From the NCBI GenBank assembly GCA_016187935.1, contig JACPIU010000009.1, positions 1 to 64,000 of the forward strand: a stretch of DNA of 64,000 bases, in the 5' to 3' direction. Position numbers and translations under genes: made by a program. This DNA comes from Bdellovibrio sp. GTDB taxonomy: Bacteria; Bdellovibrionota; Bacteriovoracia; Bacteriovoracales; Bacteriovoracaceae. The notes beneath the pieces are model-generated. The model worked only from the letters and a program-made list of their open reading frames with translations. It did no database searches and had not been told where the DNA came from. Positions 35,990-45,386 of this stretch are shown here, one piece after another (positions within the stretch are counted from its first letter, which is position 1; every line of letters starts with the position of its first letter).

Positions 35990-36796
35990 ATGTCGGTAGG
36001 TAAATTTGTATTTAAAATGTCATTAGCGGCATTAATTGTTGGTTATTCTCAGACAAGTTGGTCATTACATTTACCTGAGCATGGCATTTTTAAATCTTAT
36101 GAGAACTGTCTTATAAGCAGTCAAGGTGATCTTTGGTTACGAATGTTGCGTAATTTCTTTCCGGATAAAGGGGAAATCAGATTAGTCGAAGAACGTGCCT
36201 TTTTTCAAGGTATCTCTCGCCCCACGATTGGCAGAAATCATATTGATATAAAATATCGCGCTCTGTTTGAGAATGATCTATTGCCTTCTTCGGTCGGATT
36301 GGATTTCCGTTACGAACCAAAAGATGGTTCTCTACAACTGACCTTACGTCGTCACCAGACGGCCAAGCCGATCGAATTGGAAGAGATCAAAATACCATTT
36401 TTTAAATATAACGCCGAAGATGAAGAGCTTGAGATTTTGAATCGTTTTGGCGAAGTGAGTGAACACGAAGTTCGACTTGCAAAAGAAGTTCAGGCCTATT
36501 CCTATGAGAAAAATGCTCCCGTCACATTTAAAAATAAAAAGACTGAGCGATCTCTTTCCGATAGCAACGGGAACGTATTTCAATTTAATCGCCTCAACTT
36601 CCTGACCTGCATAAAAGAACAGGCCAACAAAAATGCACTGGCATATTCCATTACTGAAATGGATGGCCATAATCAAAATCGCGCGCAATATATTCGCACG
36701 TTAGAACGCGAGGCCCGTGTTTATAAGAACTTCGTTGAAAATCCTCGTGATGAGCTGGACTGGGTACCGGTAAGAAGTTCTGCGCAATCGCGCTAA
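35990..36796 (+). CDS. Exported protein of unknown function
   Basis: This is a 268-residue protein. ATG 35990 is chosen because GAAGGAG lies just upstream and the N-terminus becomes a clean signal peptide (KFVFKMSLAALIVGYSQTSW); the frame is open from 35954. The mature part is charged with two Cys (ENCLISS and LTCIKEQ) that may pair. No known domain is recognised. It is a single gene converging on the metallopeptidase operon. Confidence 0.6.
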   Translation: MSVGKFVFKMSLAALIVGYSQTSWSLHLPEHGIFKSYENCLISSQGDLWLRMLRNFFPDKGEIRLVEERAFFQGISRPTIGRNHIDIKYRALFENDLLPSSVGLDFRYEPKDGSLQLTLRRHQTAKPIELEEIKIPFFKYNAEDEELEILNRFGEVSEHEVRLAKEVQAYSYEKNAPVTFKNKKTERSLSDSNGNVFQFNRLNFLTCIKEQANKNALAYSITEMDGHNQNRAQYIRTLEREARVYKNFVENPRDELDWVPVRSSAQSR

Positions 36797-36811
36797 TCCT
36801 TCTCTTTGCCA

Positions 36812-38962
36812 TTACTCGGTGATTTCTCCAGAGACCTCAGGACAGTGTAGAACATCGAGGATTTGAGAGATATGTCGAGGATAAAGACGAGAGTCCAAAG
36901 AGCGACTGGCCCTCATGATAGAATTGTGTTCGCCTAACAAGCTATAAGGTCGTTCATCGCTATAGTACTCGTCCGCCAACCCCAGTTGGTGAAAAACCTC
37001 ATGTCGAACGACAGAGTATGATTCATCAAGGGTATAATTGGATGAATCTGCACGATTCATGGCCGTGGGATTTGCGGCAAACTTCTCTTCCACCTCTGAA
37101 CGACAAAATTGAGTGATATTCGTACGACATTGCTCTTCGTTTTGTCCGCTCGAAATGCAAGAGGCCAACATACCAGGATGCTCTGTAATGCATTTATTAA
37201 TATGCACGCCCTTAACTTTTTCACAATCTCCACGATCCTCAGGTGAACCGGGAATGTCGAGACGATAGCAACGATGGAGCTGAACATTAGGGCGTGGCGC
37301 TGGGTTTTCATTGGTTGGAACCATGTTAATTTGAAAATTCACTTTAGGCTTGATAATCGCCATGTTAGAATTCAAAGGACAGCGCTTTTGCACAGTCGGT
37401 GGCACAGGCATCGTCCTTGTCGGCCCGGAACCTGGGCCAGTTGGGCAATGACTTTGGTTGGAAGTATTGATCGAAGCGGAAGGGACGGCACCAACCGAGC
37501 AATTGGCCCAGTCATTTATATCAACTCGCCATAATTGAAGCTGGCATTCCAATTGATCGGGAACGCCGTTATTGTCGCTATCGGGTAATCCGGCCAAACT
37601 GGGCCCGAGGGTAAAATTAATATTGAGCTTGACGGTGATAGGAGCATCGGCAGGAGTTTTTGGTCGAGAGAGACGGAAAAAATTCTGACTTCCGTTCGGC
37701 CAATCATTGATCTTCCAACGGGCAACATCGATATCGTTTTCAGGCAGTGGTCCACCACTGACGCCATTACATTGCGGCTCACGTTGTAGCATGGGCATGG
37801 CCCCAGCTTCACACAGGACCGCCTTTGTCAGTCCGCGTTCGGAAGGAGACATATCCAAAATAGTTTGGCGTACGACGTTTGGATATTGAAGCGCCATACT
37901 GTAAATGTTCACTCTATCGTGATTATCCATGCGAAAAACGCTCAATCTGTTTTTACATAAATTGGCCAATTCTTGAGTCATACGTCCCATATGGTCTTCT
38001 TTTAATCGCCGTTCGGCCCTCCGATACTCTCGAAAGGCCTTTCCCAGTAAAGTATTGGGAGGGGCATTTGTGGCTTCGGCCAAGGCATGGCCGAAGCGTT
38101 CCTCCAAGCTACGATAAGGCCCGAGCTTAGTCCCTTCTTCCAGATAGGCCAATCCTCTCGCCCTGGCCTGTTCTTCGGACAAATTGCCGGCATTATGCGT
38201 TCCCATAAGATAACAAAGTGAATTACGGAATTCATTATAGCGCGAAGTTTTATGCGACAGGGCCGCGGGATTGTTATTAGTGCCTTGAACGGCAAAATTG
38301 AAAAGAGCTGGAAATGAAGTTTGCAGGCGATAGGAAGTATGTTGAATTGACGTGCAGGCAGGTGCTCGTGCGCCAGTCATGGATTCACAAGAATTTTGGG
38401 CACTGCCGTTTTGCAAACGTTCCTCATACATGAGGGCGCGGGCCATATTATCTCCGCGCAAGCTCGCGGCAATGGCTTCGGCCTTAGCGCTCATTTTACT
38501 TTTAGCGTTGTAGCTTTTTTTGACTGCTCTTTGCCAGAGAGGGGAAGTTTCACTGACACACTCTGGCCGTTCAAGTTCAACCGTTTGCCCAAGTGCTGAG
38601 GCGGCGGCCTTAATGTTGAGGGCCAAGTATTCTGAGGCATGAGTTCTTAGGCGATAGAGCACCACTGATCGCATGGTGTTGTTGATGAGTTCGCTCACAG
38701 GACGATCAGAATCGAGCACTTGGCCGCGACAGTAAGCTGCTAAATATTCTCTTTGGGTTTGCGTATCGCAGGCCATTTGAATTTGTTGGTGGGCCTCGGA
38801 TTCAGATGATGCCAAATAACCATAGCCGCCATAGTTTTCGCCAAAGATATTCCGGTTAATACTGCCATTACCAAGGATGGTGCTCGTTCCTTCGCTTTCC
38901 AATTCAGGAGGATGGGCCACCAGGTCTGTCATGCTTATAAAATAAATCAGCAGCATGATCAT
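36812..38962 (-). CDS. Exported zinc metallopeptidase-like protein
   Basis: This is a 716-residue protein with an N-terminal signal-like helix (MIMLLIYFISMTDLVA). Near the C-terminus it has VRHEVFHQLGLADEYYS, a HExxHxxGxxDEY zinc-binding sequence like those of IgA-peptidase-type (M64) and related metzincin-like enzymes, followed by NSIMRAS, which fits a Met-turn. The large N-terminal region (about 600 residues) is Cys-rich and unassigned; PDSDNNGVPDQLECQLQLW resembles a calcium-binding DxDxNG loop. ATG 38962 overlaps the upstream stop as ATGA and follows GGGGAG, so it is co-translated with the preceding exported protein. Confidence 0.65.
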   Translation of the reverse strand: MIMLLIYFISMTDLVAHPPELESEGTSTILGNGSINRNIFGENYGGYGYLASSESEAHQQIQMACDTQTQREYLAAYCRGQVLDSDRPVSELINNTMRSVVLYRLRTHASEYLALNIKAAASALGQTVELERPECVSETSPLWQRAVKKSYNAKSKMSAKAEAIAASLRGDNMARALMYEERLQNGSAQNSCESMTGARAPACTSIQHTSYRLQTSFPALFNFAVQGTNNNPAALSHKTSRYNEFRNSLCYLMGTHNAGNLSEEQARARGLAYLEEGTKLGPYRSLEERFGHALAEATNAPPNTLLGKAFREYRRAERRLKEDHMGRMTQELANLCKNRLSVFRMDNHDRVNIYSMALQYPNVVRQTILDMSPSERGLTKAVLCEAGAMPMLQREPQCNGVSGGPLPENDIDVARWKINDWPNGSQNFFRLSRPKTPADAPITVKLNINFTLGPSLAGLPDSDNNGVPDQLECQLQLWRVDINDWANCSVGAVPSASINTSNQSHCPTGPGSGPTRTMPVPPTVQKRCPLNSNMAIIKPKVNFQINMVPTNENPAPRPNVQLHRCYRLDIPGSPEDRGDCEKVKGVHINKCITEHPGMLASCISSGQNEEQCRTNITQFCRSEVEEKFAANPTAMNRADSSNYTLDESYSVVRHEVFHQLGLADEYYSDERPYSLLGEHNSIMRASRSLDSRLYPRHISQILDVLHCPEVSGEITE

Positions 38963-39798
38963 AGCGACTCCCCGGCACACAAAAAGACTTCCATAACTGG
39001 AGGGAGGTCTTTTTTCAGATTGAGAAGGGCATGATGAACCATAACGCCTGAGTCATAATAAATGGGGCCTGGCATCTTCCCGGAGGTAGCAGTATCGAGT
39101 GTGAGACTAAAATTTTTCCCCTTGTGCAGTAAAATATCGCGTTTGAGAGGAGGTTTGCGATAGGATATTTTCTCGCCTTTATTCAGAAAAAATACTTCAC
39201 CGGGATTTTTTGGGAAAAATAGCCGAACCGATTCAGTGCTTATGTTTAAGAAAGAAACAATCAGCCCTGCCGCTTGGCCTTGCTTTTTAGACCCCTTCTC
39301 TTCGGTGATCTTCTCTTTTGTGGCCGTCATGCGTATTGCGCGTTGTGGTTGCAGCTTGGCTTTTATGAACGCCAGTTCCTGAAAAAAGGCCTGAGAGTTG
39401 GCAAAGGCCTTGCTCAGCTCAAAAGAAAATACGGCATTATCATATTCCACTTGAAAGAGATGACGAGCGCGGCGTGTGGAATCCTCTGTTTTGTCCGCAA
39501 TATCTTTTTTTTCTTTTTCACTCTCATAAAGGACATGGATCAGCTCCAGAAGTTTTTTCTTTTCTTGCTCGTTTAGGTGGCCTAGGAAAATGCCACCTTC
39601 ACTTGGACACGTGCCTCCTTTGGAGGCAACCTGCCAAGAGGCCTTGCCATTGGGATATAACTCGAAACGATCAAAGAGAGTGTGACCAGCACCATCACGG
39701 CCGGAGAGAAAATAGGTAAAACCCCTCACCTCAGAACACCGTCCATCAAGGATGAAGAGAAAATAAATGCTTATGCAAAGACAGCAGATTCGCCCCAT
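38959..39798 (-). CDS. Exported protein encoded with the metallopeptidase
   Basis: This is a 279-residue protein. ATG 39798 is preferred (AGGA upstream) because it begins the signal peptide (ICCLCISIYFLFILDGRC); the frame is open from 39867. The mature part has a Lys/Glu-rich helical stretch and beta strands at the C-terminus. I do not recognise a family. Its stop overlaps the metallopeptidase start by four bases, so a chaperone, inhibitor or partner role is possible but unproven. Confidence 0.6.
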   Translation of the reverse strand: MGRICCLCISIYFLFILDGRCSEVRGFTYFLSGRDGAGHTLFDRFELYPNGKASWQVASKGGTCPSEGGIFLGHLNEQEKKKLLELIHVLYESEKEKKDIADKTEDSTRRARHLFQVEYDNAVFSFELSKAFANSQAFFQELAFIKAKLQPQRAIRMTATKEKITEEKGSKKQGQAAGLIVSFLNISTESVRLFFPKNPGEVFFLNKGEKISYRKPPLKRDILLHKGKNFSLTLDTATSGKMPGPIYYDSGVMVHHALLNLKKDLPPVMEVFLCAGESL

Positions 39799-39923
39799 TA
39801 TCCTATTTTCGGCCAATCCCACCCTCTTATTCAATGTGGGAAGAACTGCCATCGATATATCCGACAATGAGCGTTGGAAAAACGGGTAAGTGTAACTAAT
39901 TAAAATAATTGATACTCAGGCCA

Positions 39924-42446
39924 TCAACCGAGCGGATCTTCACGCCAATCATGATGGGGATAACGGCGCTGGTATTCGCTGCGAAGCTTAGGGTAGTGAT
40001 TGCGCCAAAAACTTCTTAAGTCACTGGTGACTGCCATAGGGCGACGGGCCGGGGTTAATAAATGAACCGAGATTGCAAGCTTTCGACGTAAAAGTTGCGG
40101 TACTTCTTCCATTCCAAAAAAATCTTGCACCATGGCCTCAATCCAGGGCGGGCGTCCTTCAGCATAATTAACTTTTATGCGCTTTCGTTTAGGCAGAGGA
40201 ATGAATAAAGGCACCTCTTCCGTCAACGTTTTGGCCACTTCCGCATTGAGTGAGCAGGCCAAAAAATTTTCCTCTGCCTCTAAGGTCGCCATGCGTCCCC
40301 AATATCCCGAAGCTTCTCCCGAAGGATGTATGAATGCCACGAGATCACTTCGACTACTCACTCCTTGCTTGGCCAAAATGGCGATAAGCCCTTTTTTTAA
40401 AGCTTGCGGCCATTGATCCAGGAGATGAGATGACGCCAAAGATTGGTCACACAAAAGCTGTAACCGTACCTTCAGAGATTCCTGGACCTCATTATGTGGC
40501 CATCTCCCCTCACCTTTTATCTCTTGCAAACCTTCTAATAAGCAGCTCACAACCATTTCAAAATCAAAAGGCACTTCAACACTTTCCTGCAAAAGAATTG
40601 GCCCATAACACAAACGCGAAATCTCATCAACTCTATGTTTTTCCGCATGAAAACGACAAAACTTCTCATCTCTCACCCACTTTTCATTCAAGAGAAGTGT
40701 TTCGGGAGGAATCTGATAAAAAACGCTAATTTCCAAATCACGCGCACTGGTGCGATTACGGTTATACTCTTCAACCGAAAGTGCTAGTCCGACACTTTTC
40801 TTTTCACGTTGTAAACTTTCCCTATCGTCATAACCAATTCGGGCGACATCATCAGTGTAAAGTTGTGCCAATCCTCGCTCGTTGAGCTTAAAAACTCGAT
40901 CGGGAAAGGCCAAAAACAAGGCCTCTCCCAAACGCAAAGGCCAATCAGCAGGAAACTCGCGGGAAAAACTTCCACTCAAACTCAATAAATTTTGCATCGA
41001 ACGCTTTAATTTAAAAGGTAATTGGGGCAGGGCCAATAAATCTGTGATCGTTTGCAATAAATTAGGTGATGAAAATTGAGATTCAGCAATCACCGCCGCG
41101 GATAAGGCCGCCACGTATGGAATCTTTCGTGATTCCGCTTCAAGCATCAGTTTTGAGAAGCGGGGATGGGCCGGTATTCCCGCCATTTTTTTCCCGGCAG
41201 GAGTCAGCCGGCCGCCTTCTGCAAGCGCTCCCAGATTAAACAGTAATTGCACTGCTCCCTCGATACTTTCTTTGGGAGGGGTTTCAAACCAAGGAAAATC
41301 ATCCGAGGAAATTTCAAGCTTAAAAAGTTGCAACAAAAATTCCGCCAAGTCATGGCGTCGGATTTCCGGAAGATTCTGTTCTGGACGGGTATTGTAATCA
41401 TCCTCAGAGTAGAGACGTATGGCCACACCCTTGCCCTGGCGTGCGGCCCGGCCGGCACGTTGAATGGCGGAACTCTTGGGAATGGGACGGGTGTGCAATA
41501 CCTGGACTCCTGTCCATGGCGAATGTAAGGCCAGACGATGCACTCCAGAATCTATCACGACTCGTACACCATCAATGGTGACTGAGGATTCAGCGATATT
41601 GGTAGAAAGAATAATTTTAGTCCTTGCGTTCTGATCACGCGTGAGCGCCAGTTCTTGTTCTTCAGTGCTCAATTCTCCGTGCAGCTTCAAGATGATCGCT
41701 TGTGCTAAGACTGGATGCTGACTTAAAGCCTCTTCCGCTTGACGAATCTCACGCATCCCGGGCAAAAATATTAAAATATCACCTGTTACTTCATGCCAAA
41801 TTGTTTCTAATGCCCGAACAACTTGCGCGCTTAAAAATTCTTTTGATCGGGGTGTTTGGTAGCGAATTTCTAGGGCATAGGGAGCGTCAGGAAGCTGGAT
41901 ATGAGCAGTTTTCTCGGGAATCAGGTATCTTTTGAGCGAACGAGCATCAATAGTCGCCGACATAACTCCCAGAAGAATCTCTGGCCGTGACTGACGAAGG
42001 CGTCTAATCAAGGCCAGGGCCGCATCGCCTTGCAGATGACGCTCATGAAATTCGTCAACAATCACCGCCCCGACATTTTTAAGAGTGGGATCGGCCATAA
42101 ATTTACGCAGAAATGTACCCTCGGTCAGATACCAAAGACGCGTATGCGGGCCTGCGCATTTTTCAAAACGAAACTGATACCCGACAGTCTCCCCCACCCT
42201 CTGAGCAATCAAGCGTGCCGCTTGAATTGCCGCCAGACGGGCCGCTGGTCTGCGTGGGACCAGAACATAAATTTCTTGACCTTCTTTGAATCGAGATGAA
42301 AAAAGCACCGCCAAAGGCAAACGGGTGGTCTTGCCCGCTCCGGGAGGCGCTTCCAAAATAAGCTGGGTCTTGGCATGAAACTGCTCAACAATTTCTTCTA
42401 AATAACTATCTATTGGAAGATAAGGGCCTGACACATTCGTTTTCAT
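39924..42446 (-). CDS. hrpB: ATP-dependent RNA helicase HrpB
   Basis: This is an 840-residue DEAH-type helicase. APPGAGKTTRLPLA is motif I, VDEFHERHLQGD the DExH box, SATID motif III, and STNIAESSVTIDGVRVVIDS with QRAGRAARQGKG motifs V and VI. Winged-helix and helicase-associated domains follow, then the HrpB-specific C-terminus. The length equals E. coli HrpB (about 810-820). The biological role of HrpB is poorly known; it is not the mRNA-processing HrpA. Its ATG is 18 bases from the divergent ABC-F gene, so the promoters overlap the coding starts. Confidence 0.92.
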   Translation of the reverse strand: MKTNVSGPYLPIDSYLEEIVEQFHAKTQLILEAPPGAGKTTRLPLAVLFSSRFKEGQEIYVLVPRRPAARLAAIQAARLIAQRVGETVGYQFRFEKCAGPHTRLWYLTEGTFLRKFMADPTLKNVGAVIVDEFHERHLQGDAALALIRRLRQSRPEILLGVMSATIDARSLKRYLIPEKTAHIQLPDAPYALEIRYQTPRSKEFLSAQVVRALETIWHEVTGDILIFLPGMREIRQAEEALSQHPVLAQAIILKLHGELSTEEQELALTRDQNARTKIILSTNIAESSVTIDGVRVVIDSGVHRLALHSPWTGVQVLHTRPIPKSSAIQRAGRAARQGKGVAIRLYSEDDYNTRPEQNLPEIRRHDLAEFLLQLFKLEISSDDFPWFETPPKESIEGAVQLLFNLGALAEGGRLTPAGKKMAGIPAHPRFSKLMLEAESRKIPYVAALSAAVIAESQFSSPNLLQTITDLLALPQLPFKLKRSMQNLLSLSGSFSREFPADWPLRLGEALFLAFPDRVFKLNERGLAQLYTDDVARIGYDDRESLQREKKSVGLALSVEEYNRNRTSARDLEISVFYQIPPETLLLNEKWVRDEKFCRFHAEKHRVDEISRLCYGPILLQESVEVPFDFEMVVSCLLEGLQEIKGEGRWPHNEVQESLKVRLQLLCDQSLASSHLLDQWPQALKKGLIAILAKQGVSSRSDLVAFIHPSGEASGYWGRMATLEAEENFLACSLNAEVAKTLTEEVPLFIPLPKRKRIKVNYAEGRPPWIEAMVQDFFGMEEVPQLLRRKLAISVHLLTPARRPMAVTSDLRSFWRNHYPKLRSEYQRRYPHHDWREDPLG

Positions 42447-42464
42447 TCATTAATCTCGAAAACC

Positions 42465-44087
42465 ATGCTTCACATTAGTAATGTCACGAAATTGATCAAT
42501 GGACAACCGCTTTATCGCGATGCCAGTTTTGAGGTTTTCGCCGGTGAAAAAGTTGGTTTGGTTGGGCCAAATGGCTCAGGCAAAACTACCCTTTTGCGCC
42601 TCATCATCGGCGAAGAGCGCGCAGATAGCGGCAGTATCAGTTTGCAAAATAAAATGACCCTCTCATATTTTTCCCAAAATGTGGGAGAAATGCGGGGCCG
42701 GAAGGCCCTGGAAGAAGTGGTCAGCGGACATCAAAATTTGGCCAAAGTTAACCAGGAAATGCGACTACTGGAAAAAAAGCTGGAAGATTCGGCCGGCATG
42801 TCTGATTCTGAAATGGAGAGCACCCTCAATAAGTTGGGCGACCTTCAACACGACTTTGAAAAAATGGGGGGTTACGATATTGAGGCCCGGGCCGAAGAAA
42901 TCCTGACCGGTCTTGGAATCGCCCCTATCGATCATCATCGCCCGGTGGAAGATTTTAGTGGTGGACAGAAGATGCGTATCGCCTTAGCGCGAGCACTGAT
43001 CGTCATGCCTGATATTATTCTCATGGATGAACCGACCAACTACCTCGACATGGAAACCATCTTATGGCTTGAGCAATGGCTAAAAAATTTCAAAGGCGCC
43101 ATTCTCCTCACAACTCACGATCGGGAGTTCATGAACAATATTGTAAACAAAATCGTGGAAGTGAATCAGGAGCGAGTGACCGTCTTCACAGGCAACTACG
43201 ATTTTTATTTACGCGAAAAAGGAATCAGAAAACAACAAAACGAAGCTAGCTTCGACCGTCAACAGGCCATGCTAAAAAAGGAAGAAGAATTCATTGCCCG
43301 TTTTAAGGCCCGTGCCTCCCATGCTGCGCAAGTGCAAAGCCGGGTCAAGAAACTGGAAAAAATTGATCAAATTACTTTGCAACCTGAAGAAGAAGAAATG
43401 GCAGTGCTACTGCCTGATATCCCCCGTGGAGGTAATGATGTCATTACCTTTCAAAACTTAGGTAAAAGTTGGGCCGATTCCCAAGGTGCTCCACGACTGG
43501 TATTTCAAGGCCTAAATGGCCTGGTGGCGCGACAACAAAAAATAGCTGTGGTTGGCATCAATGGCGCAGGAAAATCGACCTTGCTTAAAATTATTGCCGG
43601 CAAGACTGAAGCGACCGCAGGGACTGTGACCATAGGCCCTTCCATCAACATGGGATATTTTGGCCAGTTCACTCTGGAAAATCTCACTCCGGAATACACC
43701 GTGTTTGAAGAAGTCCAAGCGAAGTTGCCGCGGGCCTCGGATGGTTTCGTACGCAATCTGCTTGCGGCCTTTTTGTTTAAGGGTGATGATGTTTTCAAAA
43801 AAGTAAGACATCTCTCGGGTGGTGAGAAGGCCCGTTTGGTTTTGGCCTATTTGCTCACAATTCCCCATAACCTTTTGCTTCTCGATGAACCTACTAACCA
43901 TCTCGATATCAAGGCACGCGAAGTCTTGCTTGACGCTCTTAAACGCTACCAAGGGACGATTCTCTTTGTCAGCCACGACCGTTACTTTTTAAAAGAAGTT
44001 GCCAACCGGGTTTTTGAAGTCAGTAATAAGGCCATCACTCTTTATGAGGGCAATTATTCTGAATACCTGGCAAAAACTAAAAAGTAA
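42465..44087 (+). CDS. ABC-F family ATPase (ribosome-associated)
   Basis: This is a 540-residue protein with two ABC ATPase modules and no membrane segment. Module 1 has GPNGSGKTTLLRL, the signature FSGGQKMRIALARAL and MDEPTNYLDMETILWLE. The charged linker (about residues 240-310, EEEFIARFKARASHAAQVQS) is the P-site tRNA interaction motif region. Module 2 has INGAGKSTLLKI, LSGGEKARLVLAYLL and LDEPTNHLDIKAREVLLDAL. ABC-F proteins enter the ribosomal E site and act in translation or antibiotic resistance; the closest E. coli type by layout may be YbiT, but I would not assign a subfamily. The Lgt-like gene follows after six bases. Confidence 0.88.
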   Translation: MLHISNVTKLINGQPLYRDASFEVFAGEKVGLVGPNGSGKTTLLRLIIGEERADSGSISLQNKMTLSYFSQNVGEMRGRKALEEVVSGHQNLAKVNQEMRLLEKKLEDSAGMSDSEMESTLNKLGDLQHDFEKMGGYDIEARAEEILTGLGIAPIDHHRPVEDFSGGQKMRIALARALIVMPDIILMDEPTNYLDMETILWLEQWLKNFKGAILLTTHDREFMNNIVNKIVEVNQERVTVFTGNYDFYLREKGIRKQQNEASFDRQQAMLKKEEEFIARFKARASHAAQVQSRVKKLEKIDQITLQPEEEEMAVLLPDIPRGGNDVITFQNLGKSWADSQGAPRLVFQGLNGLVARQQKIAVVGINGAGKSTLLKIIAGKTEATAGTVTIGPSINMGYFGQFTLENLTPEYTVFEEVQAKLPRASDGFVRNLLAAFLFKGDDVFKKVRHLSGGEKARLVLAYLLTIPHNLLLLDEPTNHLDIKAREVLLDALKRYQGTILFVSHDRYFLKEVANRVFEVSNKAITLYEGNYSEYLAKTKK

Positions 44088-44093
44088 GCTCTC

Positions 44094-45365
44094 ATGCGCC
44101 CCATCTTATTTCATCTTCCACTGCCTCATTTCAATTTACCAATAACATGGATTCCGCTCTTTTTTGCCTTTCTCTTCGCTCTCGTTGTGCTCCACAAGCT
44201 TTTAAGTAAAAAAAAAAATTACAAAGAAGCAAGTCTCGCCGGTGCTTTCATGGCCTTATGTCTTTTCATACGTTTCACAATATTGAGAGAAAATACCACC
44301 ACCGTTGATCTTGCCAATTTCCCCATCTACAGCTACGGCGCCATGCTCTTGCTCTCCTTTATCCTTGGTTGGTTTCTCACCCTAGGATTGGCAACGAGAG
44401 ATGGTCTGCCCAAGAGAATAATGGCCAATAACTATATTTTCACCGCAGTGGCAGCGATTATCGGCGCCCGCCTTCTTTACGTTTTGACCAATCTCCAACA
44501 ATTCAACACTTTCTCTTCTTTGTTCTCGTCCTCCAGCGGACTGGTGGCCTATGGTGGTTTTCTCGGAGGGCTGGCAGGTTCAATTCTTTTCTTGCGCTAT
44601 TACAAGCTTCCTTTGCTTCCCTGGGGAGATGTTGTGGTACCAAGCTTGGCCTCAGGTCTTATGATCACGCGCATCGGTTGCTATCTTTTTGGTTGTGACT
44701 TCGGCCTACCCCTGTCTGAAAATTCCCCGGCCATTTTGCGAAAACTTGGCAGCTTCCCTCACTGGCCGGCAGAGTTTGCTCTGGGCCGTGGTGCTCCTGC
44801 ATGGCTTCAACACGTACAGCAGCGAGGATTGCCCATGTCGGCCACTTACTCCCTGCCGGTGCATCCTACTCAGCTCTATGAATCCCTTGCGGGTGCAGGA
44901 TTATTGATACTCCTACTTGTGGCGCGGAAATATCAGAGATTTTCCGGGCAGGTCTTTTTTCTCTTCATCTTCACTTATGGTATGGCCCGCTACATCTTAG
45001 AAATAGTCCGGGACGATGCTGCTCGCGGCTCATTACTGCCCTCATTGCCCGAGCATGTTCTGCATCCCCTCGCTTTGGTCTTTTTTGCTATTGTCTTTGT
45101 TGTCGGAATCTCTAAGGCCATCACAAACAGAAATATACGTCGCATAATCCAAATAGTGGTCTTCATACCAGTGATTGTTGTTCTCTTGATTCTCGCACCC
45201 GAAAATTCAACTGCCGCTGTCTATGTCCAACTCTCAACCTCACAATTCATTGCACTCCTAAGTGCTCTGGCTTCCGGCGTGGCCTTCAAGATTGAAGATT
45301 CTCGGGCACGAACAAAAAGCATTCTCTCCAGTGAGAAAGATCGTATTGACGCCCACAGCTTTTGA
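44094..45365 (+). CDS. Lgt-like prolipoprotein diacylglyceryl transferase family protein
   Basis: This is a 423-residue membrane protein with about eight or nine hydrophobic helices. It has YGGFLGGLAG, the ITRIGCYLFGCDFG stretch in place of the canonical GRxxNFxNxExxG signature, PVHPTQLYES and ARYILEIVRDD, all in Lgt order. The signature Asn is replaced by Cys, as in a recognised variant group of Lgt-like proteins. An insert of about 40 residues follows, and the C-terminus is longer than the usual 270-300 residues. It may transfer diacylglycerol to lipoproteins, which are abundant in this window, or have a related lipid role. It is part of a unit with the ABC-F gene and the DUF3365 sensor. 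Confidence 0.7.
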   Translation: MRPILFHLPLPHFNLPITWIPLFFAFLFALVVLHKLLSKKKNYKEASLAGAFMALCLFIRFTILRENTTTVDLANFPIYSYGAMLLLSFILGWFLTLGLATRDGLPKRIMANNYIFTAVAAIIGARLLYVLTNLQQFNTFSSLFSSSSGLVAYGGFLGGLAGSILFLRYYKLPLLPWGDVVVPSLASGLMITRIGCYLFGCDFGLPLSENSPAILRKLGSFPHWPAEFALGRGAPAWLQHVQQRGLPMSATYSLPVHPTQLYESLAGAGLLILLLVARKYQRFSGQVFFLFIFTYGMARYILEIVRDDAARGSLLPSLPEHVLHPLALVFFAIVFVVGISKAITNRNIRRIIQIVVFIPVIVVLLILAPENSTAAVYVQLSTSQFIALLSALASGVAFKIEDSRARTKSILSSEKDRIDAHSF

Positions 45366-45386
45366 AAGATTCAATATCATGCATAT

